In this document: positions 51,250-55,005 of the stretch, in pieces
Position numbering within the stretch: position 1 is the stretch's first letter
Layout: each line of letters begins with the position of its first letter
Assembly (NCBI GenBank): GCA_030157655.1
Contig: JAOAUK010000038.1
Location: 1-55,005 of the forward strand
DNA from: Polynucleobacter sp.
GTDB lineage: Bacteria; Pseudomonadota; Gammaproteobacteria; Burkholderiales; Burkholderiaceae
Length of the DNA stretch: 55,005 bases
Direction of reading: 5' to 3'
Made by a program: the position numbers and the translations under genes
The notes under the pieces: generated by a model
The model's input: only the letters and a program-made list of their open reading frames with translations
What the model was told of the DNA's origin: nothing
Database searches by the model: none

Positions 51250-52143
51250 TTACAACAATGCTTTAAGCAATTTACCCATTTCTGATGGATTGCGTGTCAC
51301 GGTGAAGCCACACTCTTCCATGATCGCTAATTTGGCATCAGCAGTATCAGCACCGCCAGAAATCAACGCACCAGCATGACCCATGCGCTTACCAGCCGGG
51401 GCTGTAACACCAGCAATAAAGCCTACAACTGGTTTTTTCATATTAGCTTTGCACCAACGAGCAGCTTCAGCTTCGTCTGGGCCACCAATTTCACCAATCA
51501 TAATCACAGCGTCTGTATCTGGATCATCATTAAATGCCTTCATCACATCAATGTGCTTAAGACCATTAATTGGGTCACCACCAATACCAACAGCAGAAGA
51601 TTGGCCTAAACCGATTTCTGTCAATTGAGCCACAGCTTCATAAGTCAATGTACCTGAACGGCTAACCACACCGATACGACCCTTACGGTGAATGTGACCT
51701 GGCATGATGCCAATCTTAATTTCATCAGGAGTAATCAAACCTGGGCAGTTAGGGCCTAACAACAAAGTCTTCTTGCCGCCTTTAGCTTCTTTAGCAGCCA
51801 TCTTGTTGCGAACTTCTAACATGTCGCGAACAGGAATACCTTCTGTAATACAGATTGCCAAATCCAAGTCAGCTTCTACAGCTTCCCAAATAGCAGCCGC
51901 AGCACCAGCAGGTGGTACATAAATCACAGAAACAGTTGCGCCCGTTTCTGCAGCAGCTTCTTTAACTGACGCATAAATAGGAATATCAAAAATTCTCTCG
52001 CCAGCTTTTTTAGGATTTACGCCAGCAACAAAGCACTCTTTGCCGTTTGCGTACTCTTGACACTTTTCAGTGTGGAACTGACCAGTTTTACCAGTGATAC
52101 CTTGAGTAATAACTCGTGTGTTTTTATTAATAAGAATAGACAT
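51250..52143 (-). CDS. sucD: Succinyl-CoA synthetase subunit alpha
   Basis: This TCA-cycle subunit carries the phosphohistidine intermediate and the CoA site. The 297-residue protein has [32 protein letters not shown] and the active histidine His256 in [10 protein letters not shown]. It starts 25 bases after sucC and ends at a strong terminator. Confidence 0.97.
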   Translation of the reverse strand: MSILINKNTRVITQGITGKTGQFHTEKCQEYANGKECFVAGVNPKKAGERIFDIPIYASVKEAAAETGATVSVIYVPPAGAAAAIWEAVEADLDLAICITEGIPVRDMLEVRNKMAAKEAKGGKKTLLLGPNCPGLITPDEIKIGIMPGHIHRKGRIGVVSRSGTLTYEAVAQLTEIGLGQSSAVGIGGDPINGLKHIDVMKAFNDDPDTDAVIMIGEIGGPDEAEAARWCKANMKKPVVGFIAGVTAPAGKRMGHAGALISGGADTADAKLAIMEECGFTVTRNPSEMGKLLKALL

Positions 52144-52168
52144 TTAAATTCCTTTCGTGGCCTGTGGC

Positions 52169-53329
52169 TTACTTAACTGCTGCAACAGCTTTAGTCGCTG
52201 CTTCAGCCATCGTGTCTGCACTAATAATCGGCAGGCCAGAATCAGCCAACATCTTCTTACCGAGCTCTTCGTTGGTACCCTTCATACGAACAACCAAAGG
52301 CACGCTCAAGTTCACCGCTTTACATGCAGTGATAACGCCGTCTGCAATCACGTCACACTTCATGATGCCGCCAAAGATGTTAACCAAGATTGCTTTCACG
52401 TCTTTGTTCTTCAACATGATCTTGAATGCTTCAGTCACTTTTTCAGCTGTAGCACCACCACCAACGTCCAAGAAGTTAGCTGGCTCGCCACCGAACAACT
52501 TAATTGTGTCCATAGTTGCCATCGCTAAACCAGCACCGTTCACTAAACAACCAATGTTGCCGTCTAATGAAATGTATGCCAAATCAAATTTAGAAGCTTC
52601 TACTTCCGCTGGATCTTCTTCATCAAGGTCGCGATAAGCAACGATTTCTGGATGACGGTACAAAGCATTTGAGTCAAAGTTGAACTTAGCGTCCAAAGCC
52701 TTGATATTGCCATTACCTTCAAGAATCAATGGGTTAATTTCAACCAATGATGCATCTGTATCCATATAAACTTTGTACAAGCTTTGCAATACTGCTTTTG
52801 CTTGAGCTTGTGAAGCCTCTGGAACACCAATACCTTGTGCTAATTTAGCTGCATCAGCATCTGTTAAACCAACCAATGGGTTAACAAACACTTTGATAAT
52901 TTTTTCTGGAGTTGAAGCAGCAACTTCTTCAATATCCATACCGCCTTCGCTTGACGCCATCACAACCACTGATTGTGTTGCACGGTCAGTCAAGAGACCA
53001 ACGTAATATTCTTTTTTGATGTCAGCGCCGTCTTCAACCAACAAACGACGTACTTTTTGACCTTCTGGGCCTGTTTGATGAGTTTTTAACTGCATACCCA
53101 AAATTTGAGTCGCATAAGTTTTCACTTCATCAAGACTCTTAGCAACCTTAACGCCACCACCTTTACCGCGGCCACCTGCGTGGATTTGAGCTTTTACAAC
53201 CCAAACTGGTCCACCCAATTTCTTTGCAGCTTCAACAGCTTCATCAACGCTTAATGCTGGAATACCATTTGGTACTGGTACATTGAACTGACGCAAGATT
53301 TCCTTGCCTTGATACTCATGGATCTTCAT
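52169..53329 (-). CDS. sucC: Succinyl-CoA synthetase subunit beta (ADP-forming)
   Basis: This 386-residue ATP-grasp subunit starts [20 protein letters not shown] and has [25 protein letters not shown] and [13 protein letters not shown]. It binds the nucleotide and pairs with SucD to make ATP from succinyl-CoA. The 108-base gap to the DUF2889 gene upstream probably holds its promoter; TTGAGT, 16 bases, TATTTT on the minus strand is a weak candidate. Confidence 0.97.
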   Translation of the reverse strand: MKIHEYQGKEILRQFNVPVPNGIPALSVDEAVEAAKKLGGPVWVVKAQIHAGGRGKGGGVKVAKSLDEVKTYATQILGMQLKTHQTGPEGQKVRRLLVEDGADIKKEYYVGLLTDRATQSVVVMASSEGGMDIEEVAASTPEKIIKVFVNPLVGLTDADAAKLAQGIGVPEASQAQAKAVLQSLYKVYMDTDASLVEINPLILEGNGNIKALDAKFNFDSNALYRHPEIVAYRDLDEEDPAEVEASKFDLAYISLDGNIGCLVNGAGLAMATMDTIKLFGGEPANFLDVGGGATAEKVTEAFKIMLKNKDVKAILVNIFGGIMKCDVIADGVITACKAVNLSVPLVVRMKGTNEELGKKMLADSGLPIISADTMAEAATKAVAAVK

Positions 53330-53437
53330 TGAGGCTCCCTCTTTAATAGTCCGAAAATACTAATGTTTCTAACTTACTCAACTCTGTCTATTCTGTTTTT
53401 TTACTAACTAAGCCACTTATTATCGCAATTTCAGGCT

Positions 53438-54013
53438 TTAAGATGACTTTTTTGGGATATCCATAGGGGTCAAAGGCTTCCCAAACCATGTTGGATGGTA
53501 TTTTTTGACTGCCTCTCCGTCTGTTCTTAGGGCATGGCAGCGATTCAATTGAAATGGCATCTCACCAGTTCCATGATCAGCTACTCGTATGACCTCACCA
53601 GCAAATGCTTGGATAGCAGCTGTTGGCAATATGGTGGATAACTCGGTCATATGTGAACAACCAAGTATTCCAGCAAATCGCTCTTTTACGGCACCACGAA
53701 AGCTACTTAGTAAGTTAAGGCCCACTAACATTTGGTAATTTGGCTCGATTTTGTCGCAGAACCCCTGATAGGGAACTGACTGAGCTTTGGCATTGGCAGC
53801 CAAAACATTGAATTGATCATCTATGGTTAAGGTCAAAATCATGTGATGAATTGGTTCACCAGCTGATTTAACTCCACTTGCCAGAGGAAAATCCTTTGCC
53901 TTGGTGTCTATCAAGCTAGCTTCAATATCCCAAAGGCCATCATCACGACGAAAAACCTGAGTTTTGATTTCTCGAGTATGAATTAATTGGCGGGCTACTG
54001 GGCTAGATGACAT
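53438..54013 (-). CDS. DUF2889 family protein
   Basis: This 191-residue protein of unknown function matches the DUF2889 pattern: RREIKTQVFRRDD-like start (here HTREIKTQVFRRDDGLWDIEA), a GEPIHHMILTLTID strand, GCSHMTEL and FQLNRCHALRTDGEAV. The conserved Cys-x-x-x-Thr and RCHAL motifs suggest a small ligand or metal site, but no reaction is known to me. It lies between recX and sucC, 32 bases from recX, a neighbourhood I associate with betaproteobacteria. Confidence 0.85.
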   Translation of the reverse strand: MSSSPVARQLIHTREIKTQVFRRDDGLWDIEASLIDTKAKDFPLASGVKSAGEPIHHMILTLTIDDQFNVLAANAKAQSVPYQGFCDKIEPNYQMLVGLNLLSSFRGAVKERFAGILGCSHMTELSTILPTAAIQAFAGEVIRVADHGTGEMPFQLNRCHALRTDGEAVKKYHPTWFGKPLTPMDIPKKSS

Positions 54014-54045
54014 TTGTAAAGTCTACACCAGCCCCAATTTTTAGA

Positions 54046-54513
54046 TTAAAGGTCTTGATTAGGGCTATATCGACCGGAAATAACTTTGGAAACAACATCC
54101 AATGGAAAACCTTTACTAACCAGGTATCTCATTTGCTTAGCCCGCTCTTTTGGCTCACTAGCCACTGCACTTGAAAATTTTCTATCCCACAAGGACCACG
54201 CGCGGTTTAAGTCCGATTGCTTTAGTTCTTCCTTAATTTTGCTAACAGTATGAGCATCAACTGATTGCTGTTTTAGCTCATCAATAATCTTCAAACTGCC
54301 ATACCTATCTGATTTACGTCTAGCAAGACCTTCAGCATATCGTTGATCTGATAACCACGATTGTTTTTCTAACTTAATTAGTAACTCATCGACCTCGTCT
54401 TCAGTTTCTGCATAAACCAAGAGCTTCTTTCGAAGCTCTTGGCGACTATGCTCTCTTCTTGATAAGTATCGTAGAGCTCGCCCCATGAGACTGGGGGCTG
54501 GACGTTTAGGCAT
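54046..54513 (-). CDS. recX: Recombination regulator RecX
   Basis: This 155-residue all-helical protein limits RecA filament growth. It has [43 protein letters not shown] and a C-terminal repeat [20 protein letters not shown], matching the tandem three-helix repeats of RecX. Its ATG lies inside the recA 3' end (8-base overlap), so it should be translationally coupled to recA. Confidence 0.93.
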   Translation of the reverse strand: MPKRPAPSLMGRALRYLSRREHSRQELRKKLLVYAETEDEVDELLIKLEKQSWLSDQRYAEGLARRKSDRYGSLKIIDELKQQSVDAHTVSKIKEELKQSDLNRAWSLWDRKFSSAVASEPKERAKQMRYLVSKGFPLDVVSKVISGRYSPNQDL

Positions 54514-55005
54514 CAGCCTCTTCTTTAAGAGTAATAACGCTACCGCTGTTAACGCCTAACTTCTCACGAATTTTTGCCTCAATTTCTTTAGCAATTTCAG
54601 GATTTTCTTTTAAGAATTCACGAGCATTGTCTTTACCTTGACCAACACGCTCGCCGTTATAGCTATACCAGGCACCAGATTTTTCAACGATGTCGCACTC
54701 AACACCCAAATCAATCACCTCACCCTGCCTTGAAATACCTTCGCCATACATGATGTCAAAGATTGCCTCCCTAAATGGAGGAGAAACTTTGTTTTTAACA
54801 ACTTTCACGCGGGTTTCATTACCGACAATCTCATCACCCTTTTTGATACTGCCAATACGGCGAATATCTAGGCGCATTGATGCGTAAAACTTCAACGCAT
54901 TACCGCCAGTGGTTGTTTCTGGAGAACCAAACATCACACCAATCTTCATACGAATCTGATTAATAAAGATCACCATTGAATTGGTACGTTTAATAGTTCC
55001 CGTTA
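54506..55005 (-). CDS. recA: Recombinase RecA, C-terminal part
   Basis: The gene runs off the end of the window, and about 166 C-terminal residues are present. They include [16 protein letters not shown] (core strand and loop L2 region), [20 protein letters not shown] and the C-terminal domain with [20 protein letters not shown]. RecA forms filaments on single-stranded DNA for repair and LexA cleavage. The promoter and any LexA box lie outside the window. The TGA stop overlaps recX. Confidence 0.98.
   Translation of the reverse strand, partial: TGTIKRTNSMVIFINQIRMKIGVMFGSPETTTGGNALKFYASMRLDIRRIGSIKKGDEIVGNETRVKVVKNKVSPPFREAIFDIMYGEGISRQGEVIDLGVECDIVEKSGAWYSYNGERVGQGKDNAREFLKENPEIAKEIEAKIREKLGVNSGSVITLKEEADA

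Overview
The window looks like core chromosome of a small-genome betaproteobacterium in the Burkholderiales, most like Polynucleobacter or a close relative. This is inferred from gene order and protein style; no search was run. The DNA is A+T-rich for the order. Several neighbourhoods are ones I associate with Burkholderiaceae: yhdP–nitrilase–tldD, recG–oxyR–ubiA, queA–tgt–yajC–secDF, pgk–pyk–fba–purCEK–tsaC, and recA–recX–DUF2889–sucCD. I saw no tRNA, rRNA, insertion sequence, prophage or CRISPR array, and no gene-free stretch longer than 300 bases.

Layout. 1–3250 (+): 3' end of yhdP, a nitrilase-family amidase and tldD. 3251–4618 (+): aroG (DAHP synthase) behind a short aromatic-rich leader peptide and an intrinsic terminator, which together read as a transcription attenuator. 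4595–5167 (-): a PduO-type cobalamin adenosyltransferase. 5226–10658 (+): glcDEF glycolate oxidase, the PLP-binding protein YggS and proC. 10660–14504 (-): recG, oxyR, ubiA. 14537–19987 (+): queA, tgt, yajC, secD, secF. 20006–23612 (-): a TerC-family membrane protein behind a yybP-ykoY manganese riboswitch, then waaA and purB. 23692–25440: a glutathione S-transferase (+) and mnmA (-). 25586–28537 (+): three-subunit transhydrogenase pntAA/pntAB/pntB. 28841–30996 (-): groS-groL under a CIRCE operator.

31135–34203 (+) is the most accessory-looking part. A degenerate EAL-domain protein, a NarL/FixJ response regulator and a hybrid histidine kinase (HisKA–HATPase–REC–HPt) are joined by short overlaps. 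The gene content recalls Bordetella BvgR/BvgA/BvgS, but the kinase has no periplasmic sensor domain. It is followed by dacB (PBP4, +) and by a long - strand run (35780–43171) mixing lower glycolysis (pgk, pyk, fba), purine synthesis (purC, purE, purK) and tsaC.

43252–49742 carries azlCD (branched-chain amino acid export) divergent from ilvE, a CHCC zinc-finger protein, waaF, two poorly characterised small proteins, the periplasmic protease bepA and moaC. 49864–55005 (-) carries a single type IV pilin, a second TerC protein without a riboswitch, sucCD, a DUF2889 protein, recX and the 3' part of recA, cut by the window end.

The regulation that can be read directly is: aromatic attenuation of aroG, manganese sensing for the first TerC gene, CIRCE/HrcA plus a heat-shock-like promoter for groSL, and intrinsic terminators bounding most operons.
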